DNA of 10,632 nt, taken from an uncultured Muribaculum sp. (GTDB lineage Bacteria > Bacteroidota > Bacteroidia > Bacteroidales > Muribaculaceae). Location of the stretch: assembly GCA_910587665.1 (NCBI GenBank), contig CAJUMZ010000038.1, forward strand, positions 1 through 10,632. The letters run 5' to 3'. Positions 1 through 7,177 of this stretch are shown here, one piece after another; the stretch's first letter is position 1, and each line of letters starts with the position of its first letter. The position numbers and the translations under genes were made by a program. The notes under the pieces are model-generated. The model saw only the letters and a list, made by a program, of their open reading frames with translations, did not search any database and had not been told where the DNA came from.

Positions 1-13
1 AACCGCCCCCTTC

Positions 14-48
14 GAGGCTGCAAGCAACCCTTGCAGCCTCTTTTTTTT
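14..48 (+). terminator. Intrinsic terminator upstream of cobQ
   Basis: A perfect 11-bp stem (14-24 with 30-40, GAGGCTGCAAG paired to CTTGCAGCCTC) closes a 5-base loop, CAACC, and is followed directly by eight T residues (41-48). This is a textbook Rho-independent terminator for plus-strand transcription. It either ends a gene lying before the window or is the regulated terminator of a leader such as a cobalamin riboswitch, whose aptamer would lie before position 1. Nothing in the window decides between these. Confidence 0.9.
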
Positions 49-51
49 ACC

Positions 52-105
52 CATGGCCCTAAAGTCCTTGATGACCTTAAGGTCCCTAAAGTCCTTAACG
101 CCCTA
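52..105. repeat. Degenerate 9-bp tandem repeat before cobQ
   Basis: The 54 bases between the terminator and the cobQ start divide into six 9-mers: CATGGCCCT, AAAGTCCTT, GATGACCTT, AAGGTCCCT, AAAGTCCTT and AACGCCCTA. The consensus is roughly AAxGTCCTT. Units 2 and 5 are identical, and a 13-base stretch (CCCTAAAGTCCTT) occurs exactly at 57-69 and 84-96. A palindrome, ACCTTAAGGT, sits at 74-83. Function is unknown; it lies in what would be the cobQ leader. Confidence 0.65.
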
Positions 106-1577
106 TGTTACCGATAATGTTTGCCGGCACAGGCAGCGATGTGGGAAAAAGTATGATTGCTGCCGGGCTATGCCGTATATTCAGGCAAGATGGATATAAT
201 CCCGCTCCTTTCAAGGCTCAGAACATGGCTTTGAATTCTTTTGCCACACCGGATGGGTTTGAAATAGGAAGGGCACAGGCTGTACAAGCGGAGGCGGCAG
301 GAATCCCGTGTTCCACCGACATGAATCCGCTTCTTTTGAAGCCTTCGGGAGATTGTATGTCGCAGGTGGTGCTTAACGGCAAGCCTGTAGGTAACTGTTC
401 TGCCCGTGATTATTTCCGCAAGGAGGGGCGTGAATTTTTGATTGATGAAGTGCACAAGGCCTATGATAGGCTTTCATCGCTATACGATCCTATAGTAATC
501 GAGGGTGCGGGGAGTATCGCAGAGTTGAATCTAAAGGGTCTTGATCTTGTCAACATGTCAATGGCACGATATGCCGGCGCAAGGGTGATACTCGTCGCCG
601 ATATTGACCGTGGGGGAGTATTTGCAAGCGTCTATGGTTCGATTATGTTGCAGGATGAATGTGACAGAAAACTCATACGCGGTATTATCGTAAATAAGTT
701 TCGCGGCGACATAGAGCTTTTTAATGACGGAAGGAAAATACTTGAAGATATATGTGGCGTGCCTGTGCTTGGTGTAGTGCCTTGCTTTAACAATATACAC
801 ATAGATGAAGAGGACTCGGTGTCACTTGCGGGCAAACGGTCATGCAGCGTGGCCGGCAAGGTGAATGTTGCCGTTGTCTCGTTGCGTCATATCTCCAATT
901 TTACCGATTTCAACCGCCTTGAAAATGACAGTCGGGTAAACCTCTATTATGCTTCAGCACCCGATGATATAGCCGATGCCGATATTGTGATTATCCCCGG
1001 TACAAAATCCACAATCGCCGATTTACGGTATATGCGTGACTCGGGCATGACCGCTGCTGTGCTTGATGCGCGTCGTAACGGCAAGATTATATTCGGCATA
1101 TGCGGGGGATATCAGATTATGGGTTTGGAGGTGAGCGATCCTGAGGGGGTCGAAGGTCTCCCTTGTACGATGCCGGGGCTTGGGCTGCTTCCGGTAAAGA
1201 CTATTCTTACCGGCGAGAAGGTGACCCGACAGGTTGAATTTTGTTTCCGAGGAGTGGAGTTGCCTTGCAGGGGATATGAGATCCACATGGGCAAAACAAT
1301 TCTCGACAATGATGCAACGCCCCTTAACCGCATGGCTGACGGTCAATATGACGGATGTATTGTCGATGACAGGTGCATGGGAAGCTACATACACGGCATT
1401 CTTGACAATGACGCCGTAGTGGCGTCACTTCTTGCCCCGTATTTGAATGATCAAGTGACTGACGCCGGATTCGATTACCGGAAATGGCGTGACAATCAGT
1501 ATGATTTGCTTGCCGACGAATTACGACGACATATTGATATCGGTGCAATCTATAAAATTATGAATGGGGATGATTGA
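105..1577 (+). CDS. cobQ: Cobyric acid synthase (glutamine-hydrolysing)
   Basis: Cytoplasmic enzyme of adenosylcobalamin synthesis. The family amidates the b, d, e and g side chains of adenosylcobyrinic acid a,c-diamide, using glutamine and ATP, to give adenosylcobyric acid. The N-terminal dethiobiotin-synthetase-like ATPase domain shows a P-loop variant GTGSDVGKS at residues 8-16 and PFKAQNMALN at 35-44. The C-terminal class I glutaminase-like domain shows IIPGTKST (296-303), nucleophile Cys333 in GICGGYQ, the family motif GYEIHMG (390-396) and His430 in SYIHGI. At 490 residues it is full length. The start at 105 is the first ATG after an in-frame TAA (96-98) and leaves the P-loop at the usual place; Met5 is a possible later start. 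No Shine-Dalgarno sequence is visible. The gene overlaps the next one, and no promoter lies between the upstream terminator and the start. The name cbiP is used for the anaerobic-pathway equivalent. Confidence 0.96.
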   Translation: MLPIMFAGTGSDVGKSMIAAGLCRIFRQDGYNPAPFKAQNMALNSFATPDGFEIGRAQAVQAEAAGIPCSTDMNPLLLKPSGDCMSQVVLNGKPVGNCSARDYFRKEGREFLIDEVHKAYDRLSSLYDPIVIEGAGSIAELNLKGLDLVNMSMARYAGARVILVADIDRGGVFASVYGSIMLQDECDRKLIRGIIVNKFRGDIELFNDGRKILEDICGVPVLGVVPCFNNIHIDEEDSVSLAGKRSCSVAGKVNVAVVSLRHISNFTDFNRLENDSRVNLYYASAPDDIADADIVIIPGTKSTIADLRYMRDSGMTAAVLDARRNGKIIFGICGGYQIMGLEVSDPEGVEGLPCTMPGLGLLPVKTILTGEKVTRQVEFCFRGVELPCRGYEIHMGKTILDNDATPLNRMADGQYDGCIVDDRCMGSYIHGILDNDAVVASLLAPYLNDQVTDAGFDYRKWRDNQYDLLADELRRHIDIGAIYKIMNGDD

Positions 1578-2586
1578 GGGACATGGCGACGACATATACC
1601 GTTATGAAGGGAAGGTGAGATATAATTTCAGTTCCAATATATGCAACCTGCCCTTTGATGAACGATTGATGCGACATCTTTCGGGACATCCTGAATTGCT
1701 GACGTCTTATCCCGAACCATTCCCCGGATCGGTCGAAGCCGCGATTGCTGATATAGAGGGAATAGATGCCGGCAATGTCATTGTCACGAATGGAGCCACT
1801 GAGGCGATATATCTGATCGCCCACGCTTTTTCTCATGGAATATCCGCGATTGTGTCGCCGACATTCAGTGAGTATGAGGATGCTTGCCGGATTTATGGAC
1901 ACGAGATTATCCATATAGCGAGCCTTGAAGATATCCCCGATGAAGCCACTGCCGTGTGGCTATGCAACCCGTGTAATCCCACAGGAAAGTTATATCCTAT
2001 TGAAGAAGTGACTGCCGCGGTCACTTCGAGGAGAGACAGGCTGTTTGTGATTGATGCGGCTTATGCCGGTTATACGCCATTGCCTGTTATCGGAGCGCGT
2101 GATGCGGTAGATGCGGGGAATGTTTTGTTGCTCGGATCTTTCACCAAGCGATATTCCGTGCCCGGTCTTCGTATCGGTTATGCAGTCGGCGACACGCGCC
2201 TGATAAGCCGCCTGCGTGACTTCCGTATGCCTTGGTCGGTAAATGCGTTGGCGATAGAGGCTGCGCACTTTCTGCTATCGGCGAAAGACACCGGGGCATA
2301 CACTATCGACGCTTCCGGGCTTCATGACGAGGCGTTGCGTGTAAAGGACGCTTTACTTGATTTGGGAATCATGGTCTCTGATACCGATTGTAATTTTATG
2401 CTTTGCCGGTTGCCGTTTGGAAATGCCGCGGGTTTGAAGACGTGGCTTATTGATAATTACGGTATACTGATTCGTGACGCTTCCAATTTCCATGGGCTGT
2501 CTGACCGGCATTTCCGTATAGCTGTGCAATCGCGCGACGCAGATGATTTATTGATAGATGCAATAAGACTATGGATGTCATTATAG
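1564..2586 (+). CDS. cobD: Threonine-phosphate decarboxylase (PLP-dependent, aminotransferase fold)
   Basis: Fold-type I PLP enzyme. The CobD family decarboxylates L-threonine O-3-phosphate to (R)-1-amino-2-propanol O-2-phosphate, the linker between the corrin ring and the nucleotide loop of B12. Visible motifs are NGATEAIY (76-83, cofactor phosphate region), NPCNPTG (135-141), Asp164 and Tyr167 in IDAAYAGY, the Schiff-base lysine Lys195 in GSFTKRYSVPG, and Arg203 in GLRIGY. Histidinol-phosphate aminotransferase (HisC) shares this fold, but the opening GHGDDIYRYEG and the position between cobQ and cbiB favour CobD. The frame opens at 1564, overlapping cobQ by 14 bases. The in-frame ATG at 1570 would give MIEGHGDD, the start I would expect from relatives, with an 8-base overlap. 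Either arrangement suggests translational coupling to cobQ. The name follows Salmonella usage. Confidence 0.9.
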   Translation: MGMIEGHGDDIYRYEGKVRYNFSSNICNLPFDERLMRHLSGHPELLTSYPEPFPGSVEAAIADIEGIDAGNVIVTNGATEAIYLIAHAFSHGISAIVSPTFSEYEDACRIYGHEIIHIASLEDIPDEATAVWLCNPCNPTGKLYPIEEVTAAVTSRRDRLFVIDAAYAGYTPLPVIGARDAVDAGNVLLLGSFTKRYSVPGLRIGYAVGDTRLISRLRDFRMPWSVNALAIEAAHFLLSAKDTGAYTIDASGLHDEALRVKDALLDLGIMVSDTDCNFMLCRLPFGNAAGLKTWLIDNYGILIRDASNFHGLSDRHFRIAVQSRDADDLLIDAIRLWMSL

Positions 2587-3491
2587 CAATTTTGCCACTT
2601 GTTGTCGGGTGGACTCTTGATTTTATTTTGGGCGATCCGGCATGGCTTCCACACCCGGTGGTCGGGTTTGGCAAACTCATCTCTTTTTTTGAGCATAGGC
2701 TCAACCGTGGCAGGTATCGCGTGGCTAAAGGCGCGTTTACAGCCATCGGTCTTATCCTTTCAGCCTATTTTCTGACGCTTGTTGTCATAAATCAACTCGA
2801 TCCATATCCATGGATTAAGTGTGGGATAGAGTCGATACTGATATTTTATTGTCTTGCAGCCACAACTCTTGTCAGGGAGGTAAGGATGGTGTTTTCGGCT
2901 GTTGACCGTTCGCTTGAAGAGGGGAGGCGGCAAGTGGCGCGTATCGTAGGGCGTGACACAGCTTCACTGTCGACACAGGAAATACGCACAGCCGCACTCG
3001 AGACACTTGCAGAGAATCTCAGCGACGGGGTAATCGCCCCGCTTTTCTGGTACATGCTGCTTGGCGTGCCCGGAATGGTCGCTTACAAGATGATAAACAC
3101 GCTTGACTCAATGACCGGCTATCGTAACGCGCGCTTCCGTGAATATGGGCGATGGGCAGCGAAGATAGACGATATCGCCAATTACTTGCCTGCGCGCATC
3201 ACATCATTTCTCATGGTCATGGCTTCATGCCGGATTTCGTTGCTGTCGTTTGTGAGGCGCTACGGCCGTTGCCACGCAAGTCCCAATTCCGGTTATCCGG
3301 AGGCGGCTCTTGCCGGTATCCTTGACTGTCGTTTCGGCGGACCTCACGATTATTTCGGCGAGTGTGTCGACAAGCCGTATATCGGCGACAACCCGCGCCC
3401 GCTGACTACTGCCGACATGTCGACCGCCATCCGCATCAACCGCATAGCCGAGTTGCTGATGCTTATAATTGTAATAGCCACACGATTGTGA
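2571..3491 (+). CDS. cbiB: Adenosylcobinamide-phosphate synthase (membrane protein)
   Basis: Integral inner-membrane enzyme that joins aminopropanol phosphate to adenosylcobyric acid, giving adenosylcobinamide phosphate; it directly uses the products of the two upstream genes. Family signatures are LDFILGDPAWLPHPV (16-30), AENLSDGVIAPLFWY (147-161), DSMTGYRNARFREYG (179-193), DDIANYLPARIT (200-211), HASPNSGYPEAALAG (235-249) and a late GGPHDYFGE (256-264). Hydrophobic stretches lie near residues 3-20, 55-75, 85-100, 155-172, 208-228 and 292-305. At 306 residues it is complete. Its ATG overlaps the end of cobD by 16 bases in another frame. In Pseudomonas denitrificans-type naming the same enzyme is called CobD, so symbols can be confused. 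It appears to be the last gene of the operon, since it faces a convergent neighbour. Confidence 0.95.
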   Translation: MDVIIAILPLVVGWTLDFILGDPAWLPHPVVGFGKLISFFEHRLNRGRYRVAKGAFTAIGLILSAYFLTLVVINQLDPYPWIKCGIESILIFYCLAATTLVREVRMVFSAVDRSLEEGRRQVARIVGRDTASLSTQEIRTAALETLAENLSDGVIAPLFWYMLLGVPGMVAYKMINTLDSMTGYRNARFREYGRWAAKIDDIANYLPARITSFLMVMASCRISLLSFVRRYGRCHASPNSGYPEAALAGILDCRFGGPHDYFGECVDKPYIGDNPRPLTTADMSTAIRINRIAELLMLIIVIATRL

Positions 3492-3527
3492 AAAAATGAA
3501 TGAGCCCGACTCACGTCGAGCTCATTC
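3491..3527 (-). terminator. Terminator of the lipoprotein gene, facing cbiB
   Basis: GAATGAGC (3498-3505) pairs with GCTCATTC (3520-3527), and CGAC (3507-3510) with GTCG (3515-3518) around a 4-base loop. In minus-strand RNA the position between the two helices is a U-G wobble, giving a continuous 13-bp stem, and the hairpin is followed by A then six U residues (complement of 3491-3496). In plus-strand RNA the same position is a C-A mismatch and the downstream sequence is CCCCTTATC. It therefore suits the minus-strand gene ending at 3582 much better than cbiB. Confidence 0.8.
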
Positions 3528-3541
3528 CCCTTATCATATAC

Positions 3542-3561
3542 GGTAAAAGTGCTGTTTTACC
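3542..3561. other. Small hairpin in the convergent intergenic region
   Basis: GGTAAAA (3542-3548) and TTTTACC (3555-3561) form a 7-bp stem with a 6-base loop between the stop codon of the minus-strand gene and the main terminator. Neither side carries a T-tract, so it is not a convincing terminator alone. It may protect a 3' end or be incidental. Confidence 0.35.
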
Positions 3562-3581
3562 ATTCTCGTGAATACCCGGTC

Positions 3582-6500
3582 TTAGATACCCGGATTAATC
3601 GTGATATGTACGCTGTCTTTCAATTTGCCCCACTTGTGCTCAACGACTACGGGTACATTGAGTGTCACCGGTTCGTTAAGGGCGGCACCTGAGCCTGTGT
3701 AGGTAAGTACACCGCTGTCATTGATGTCGAAGTGGAGATTAAGGTCGCTCAGCTGATATACGGTACCTGCCTTGTCGGTGACGGTCATGTCGCCTGAAGT
3801 CCAGTCTACGCTGGAGATACCGTAATATTTCCAGTAATCGTCTACAACATTGTCAAAAGCATATTTCTTGAACTTGTTGCCGAATGCGTCAGTGATAGTC
3901 AGGTCTACCGAGAGATCACGCGTTTGTGCCTGAGAGTTCTGGGTAATAGGCTCGATATTTGCAGTGGTAAGCTTCTGAAGAGGCTTGATGATCTTGACTG
4001 AAGTGTTGTTGAGATTGTAGGGGTTGCCTGTCTCACCGGTCAGCTCGATGTTCCAGCCAAGTCCTATGGTCATCTCGTTTTCTACCATTGCAATACCGGC
4101 GGCATTGTTTTCAATATAGAACATTGCTTCGAGTCCGGTGTCTTCAGCGTCGGCCTTGCTCAGGTCAAATGCGGCCTTTCCGGTTTCATCATACCATAGT
4201 TGTGCGGCATCTGTAGCCGGGTCGGTTTCTTTCTCACCGGGAAGTACAATCTTGTAGTCGTCATTTTCGTCAACCTCATAGCCGGCGGGTGCTGTGCGGA
4301 ACACGATATCCCATTGCGAGCAGTCGAGCAGGTTGGTGAGATATGGAGTCTGGCGTCCCTGAAGGATATTGGTGTTGTAAGTCGCTGTAGAGTTGTCATA
4401 GGGTACCGGCATTGCCTGCGGAAGGACTCTTAGCACGCCGTTGTTCCAAAGGGCTGGCACTGTCTTGCCAAGGGCGGGCAGGTTGGTCGGCCATGTAACC
4501 GTGACTTTCAATGTCAATGTGAGGTCGGGATAGAGTCCTGCGGCATTTGTAAACTTGATCTCTTTCTTGATCGTGAGATCATTTCCACCGAGAATCATAT
4601 CGGCAACGCCGATTGTCCATACGACGGGCTGGTTTTCATCCTCGCCGGTTGCGTTAAGGTCTACGGTTACTCCTGCCTGAGCTGTTGCTGTATAGTTGGC
4701 AACGAACTGAGCCTTGGTCATGTCGAATCCGAGCTTGCTGATGATGACGGAATTGATCTGCTCCCAGGTCACATATTCGTCAAATGCCGTGCAAGAGAGC
4801 GCTACCGACGGGTAGGCGATTTCAAACTTGGTATTTGCACCGACGAGAGTAAGCTCAACCTTGATGAACTTCTGGGCGATTACATTGCCCTTTGCATCTT
4901 TCATTACAACCTCGACTACCGGAGTTTTGCCAAGACGATCAAGTATGTTGCCGTCTTTTGGAGTGACGGGGGTAAGTTTGCCGTCCTTGCTTACGGTAGC
5001 ATAGATCTGCTGGTTGACGCCGTTAACTTCATATTTCTGACCGAATAATGAGTATTCAAGGGTGAATCCGAAATTTTTCATTTCGTCAGCAGTCATTACA
5101 AGGTGCTTGGAGTCGTAATTCATGCAGCCGGTCACATATGCGTTCAAGTCGGTAACAGAGTTGTAGCTGACCTCGGTAAGAGCATCTGCGGTGGTAACAT
5201 TTCCCCAGGCAAAGAGATTGTTTTCGGAGTAATCCGGATCTTCAAGAGAGCTTGTGGCAGTGATTGCCGGAGTGAAATATGTATCGGAAACGCGAGCATA
5301 TTCAGAATATACAACTGCGTCAGCCGGATCTTCAGTTACAGTCTTCTTATCATCGCCTTCGCCTACTGTCCATGAGTATAGGTTTTTCTCTGCGATGGGC
5401 ACCTTGAGTGCTACGGTATAGAAGTTGTTGGCTGAGCCTGCGTTGTCGACATTTTTGTTGGGCGCATCCTTGGTGGCATATACTTCAAGGATACCGTCCT
5501 CTGATTTTTGAACACTGTTGACTTTAATTACCGGAGTGTTTTCGGCCGCGCGTGAAGTAGCGATGACTTGAGCGAAAGAAACGTCTCCGGGGATAATATC
5601 ATCAAGTGTTACTCCTGCAGGGTTAAGACGGTAGAGTACCTTTGCATTCTCGCTGTTGATCACCACTTTTGCTACGTTGGGTGCGGCTGCCTCGTAGAGG
5701 CCTGTGGTCTTGTCGAGCTTACCGAGCGGAGTGAATTCTGCGGTGAAGAAGTCGATCGTGGGGATGCCGTCGCGGTAGGCTGTCGGCACAAGGGTGATGC
5801 TTGTAAGGCGCTTCGCGCTCTGCTGTGCAAGGATGTTGAGGTTTCCGCTGATCTCCTTTATGCTTCCCTGAAGGGCGAGGATATCATTCTGGATGGTAGT
5901 GAGTGCCTGTCCCTGTTCCTCAACAGTGCCCTTCAGTTCAGTGATGACGCCGCTGTCCTCACCTGTCATGCCTTCCACAAGTGCCTTCAGGTCAGCCAGA
6001 TCATCGGCTACGCCATCAATCTTTCCGTCAAGATTGTCGAGATTATCGCTGAGTCCTGCAAGAAGAGTCTCATAGGTTTCCTTAAATGTATTGAGAGCCA
6101 GTAGCTGGGCGTCGACCTGAGCCTTGTATTGGTTAAAGGCTGTTATATGGTTATTGACGGCGAGGTCAAGTGCCGAGATTTTACCTTCAAGCTCACTCTT
6201 CAATCCGGGGATAATGCGGTCGCAGATATCGGTGATTGCCGTGGTATTACCGGCTACATCGGTGCTGATTTGTGCTATTTGGGTATCGATCGCGGCAAGC
6301 CGACCGTTAATACCGCTTATTGTCGTTTCGTTGATGCCGATATTTGTTAGATACTCTGACACGAGTTTCTTGACATCTTCATTCGAGAGGTTGTTGAGCG
6401 ACGCAATCTGCTGCTGAAGCGCGGTGATGTCACTCTTCTTTGCACACTCGGCGATTGCTGCCTCCAAGGCATCGTAATCCTCACCGTGCTTTGCTTTAAG

Positions 6501-7022
6501 GTCGGCAATCTGCTTTTCGAGGTTTTTCGTGCTTTCGTTGATAGCTGCGGTCAAAGCCTCGTAATCTTTGCCATACTGAGCTTTAAGATCGGCAATCTGC
6601 GCGTCGATGGATTCCTTCAAAGCCTTAATCTGCTCGATTGTTTCGGCAAGAACAGCGGCCTTTGCCTCGTCTACGGCCTTCAATGCGGCCTCAGCCTGTG
6701 CATTGGCGGTCATGGCCTGCTGGAGTGCCTCGTCGCCGGTCTTCTGTGCGTCGGCAGCGGCCTTGGCGGCAGCTTCGGCGGCTTCCCCGGCTTTCTTTGC
6801 CGAAGCTTCGAGGGCTGTCTGTGCCGTCTTCAGTTCCTCGATTTTGGCATCGAGGGCCTTGGCTTGCTGTTCAAGCTTGTTGTTGAACTCTTCCTGTAGC
6901 TTGTCGTCATTGGTCGTAAGGTTGGTGATGTCATCATCATAATCCGTACAACTTACGAATGAAGTTGCCGGAGCCGCCATGATCAATGAGAATAAAGCTA
7001 CTTTGAGAAACTTTTTCTTCAT
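3582..7022 (-). CDS. Large putative surface lipoprotein with long coiled coil
   Basis: A 1146-residue protein not recognised as a named family. Residues 1-24 form a lipoprotein signal peptide (MKKKFLKVAL, a hydrophobic core, then SFVS) with the likely acylated Cys25. The next residues, TDYDDD, resemble the acidic export signal that sends Bacteroidetes lipoproteins to the cell surface. Residues about 36-400 are rich in Ala, Glu, Lys, Leu, Asp and Gln with heptad-like spacing and no obvious breaks early on, so a long coiled coil or helical stalk is likely; 70-125 is especially Ala-rich. From about residue 405 (LTSITLVPTAYRDGIPTIDF) composition changes to Thr/Val/Asn-rich sequence typical of extracellular beta-sandwich domains, ending in VHITINPGI. 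I infer a stalk presenting beta domains outside the cell; adhesion or glycan binding is possible, but no catalytic motif is seen. The gene is monocistronic in view. A 3-codon ORF (complement of 7019-7030) overlaps the start codon, possibly by chance. Confidence 0.85.
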   Translation of the reverse strand: MKKKFLKVALFSLIMAAPATSFVSCTDYDDDITNLTTNDDKLQEEFNNKLEQQAKALDAKIEELKTAQTALEASAKKAGEAAEAAAKAAADAQKTGDEALQQAMTANAQAEAALKAVDEAKAAVLAETIEQIKALKESIDAQIADLKAQYGKDYEALTAAINESTKNLEKQIADLKAKHGEDYDALEAAIAECAKKSDITALQQQIASLNNLSNEDVKKLVSEYLTNIGINETTISGINGRLAAIDTQIAQISTDVAGNTTAITDICDRIIPGLKSELEGKISALDLAVNNHITAFNQYKAQVDAQLLALNTFKETYETLLAGLSDNLDNLDGKIDGVADDLADLKALVEGMTGEDSGVITELKGTVEEQGQALTTIQNDILALQGSIKEISGNLNILAQQSAKRLTSITLVPTAYRDGIPTIDFFTAEFTPLGKLDKTTGLYEAAAPNVAKVVINSENAKVLYRLNPAGVTLDDIIPGDVSFAQVIATSRAAENTPVIKVNSVQKSEDGILEVYATKDAPNKNVDNAGSANNFYTVALKVPIAEKNLYSWTVGEGDDKKTVTEDPADAVVYSEYARVSDTYFTPAITATSSLEDPDYSENNLFAWGNVTTADALTEVSYNSVTDLNAYVTGCMNYDSKHLVMTADEMKNFGFTLEYSLFGQKYEVNGVNQQIYATVSKDGKLTPVTPKDGNILDRLGKTPVVEVVMKDAKGNVIAQKFIKVELTLVGANTKFEIAYPSVALSCTAFDEYVTWEQINSVIISKLGFDMTKAQFVANYTATAQAGVTVDLNATGEDENQPVVWTIGVADMILGGNDLTIKKEIKFTNAAGLYPDLTLTLKVTVTWPTNLPALGKTVPALWNNGVLRVLPQAMPVPYDNSTATYNTNILQGRQTPYLTNLLDCSQWDIVFRTAPAGYEVDENDDYKIVLPGEKETDPATDAAQLWYDETGKAAFDLSKADAEDTGLEAMFYIENNAAGIAMVENEMTIGLGWNIELTGETGNPYNLNNTSVKIIKPLQKLTTANIEPITQNSQAQTRDLSVDLTITDAFGNKFKKYAFDNVVDDYWKYYGISSVDWTSGDMTVTDKAGTVYQLSDLNLHFDINDSGVLTYTGSGAALNEPVTLNVPVVVEHKWGKLKDSVHITINPGI
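6444..6599 (-). repeat. Two-copy 29-residue repeat in the coiled coil
   Basis: Residues 142-164 (QIADLKAQYGKDYEALTAA and following) and 171-193 (QIADLKAKHGEDYDALEAA and following) are near copies spaced 29 residues (87 bases) apart. The DNA is also similar: the complement of 6493-6512 and that of 6580-6599 differ at a single base. Recombination or slippage between copies would add or remove 29 residues without a frameshift. A 29-residue period is one more than four heptads, so the copies are shifted by one residue in the coiled-coil register unless a local skip compensates. Confidence 0.75.
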
Positions 7023-7071
7023 AATAACATTGGTTTAAATAAGAATAAAAAAATGAACAATCTACTTTTTC

Positions 7072-7100
7072 AAAAAAAGGTTAACACCCTTTTGAGGGTG
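7072..7100 (-). promoter_or_regulatory. Two competing hairpins in the lipoprotein leader
   Basis: CACCCT (7085-7090) can pair with AGGGTG (7095-7100) over a 4-base loop. Alternatively AAAAGG (7075-7080) can pair with CCTTTT (7088-7093) over a 7-base loop. Both use 7088-7090, so only one can form. In the minus-strand transcript the first hairpin is followed by UUAACC and then seven U residues (complement of 7072-7078), which resembles a weak intrinsic terminator about 50 bases before the start codon. This could be an attenuator, but stems are short and the U-tract is offset, so chance is a real alternative. Confidence 0.35.
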
Positions 7101-7145
7101 GAGCGATTTTTGTATTTTTATCGTAGTAAACAAATAAATTCACTG

Positions 7146-7177
7146 CAAATATCATACATATTTTTGATTAAACCAAA
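7146..7177 (-). promoter_or_regulatory. Candidate promoter of the lipoprotein gene
   Basis: Read on the minus strand, TTTG (complement of 7174-7177) is followed after exactly 20 bases by GATATTTG (complement of 7146-7153), one mismatch from the Bacteroidetes -7 box TAnnTTTG. Transcription would begin near 7139 and leave a leader of about 115 bases. A perfect box, TATATTTG, lies at the complement of 7174-7181 but lacks a TTG at the right distance. Confidence 0.5.
7159..7166 (+). promoter_or_regulatory. Candidate -7 box for the XRE regulator gene
   Basis: TATTTTTG matches TAnnTTTG exactly and would start transcription near 7173, about 32 bases before the ATG at 7205. No TTG is found 19-21 bases upstream (the sequence there is AATT), so the promoter is incomplete or weak and may depend on another factor. 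Confidence 0.35.

Noticed and set aside
49..104. A cobalamin riboswitch directly before cobQ
   Set aside because: The 56 bases available are too few for the aptamer and hold no B12-box-like sequence; any riboswitch would have to lie before the window.
113..122. TAATGTTTG near the cobQ start as a promoter -7 box
   Set aside because: It has one base too many for TAnnTTTG, has no TTG upstream at the right distance, and would place the transcript start inside the essential P-loop coding region.
5568..6104. A 178-codon open frame on the plus strand inside the lipoprotein gene
   Set aside because: It lies antisense to the well-supported coiled-coil coding region, is Cys/Val-rich with no recognisable domain, and is explained by the low stop frequency opposite an Ala/Glu/Lys-rich sequence.
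6486..6942. Several overlapping plus-strand open frames, including Ala/Ser-rich and Gly/Leu-rich ones, opposite the Ala-rich coiled coil
   Set aside because: All three frames are open at once because of the biased codons of the opposite gene, with no promoter or family match.
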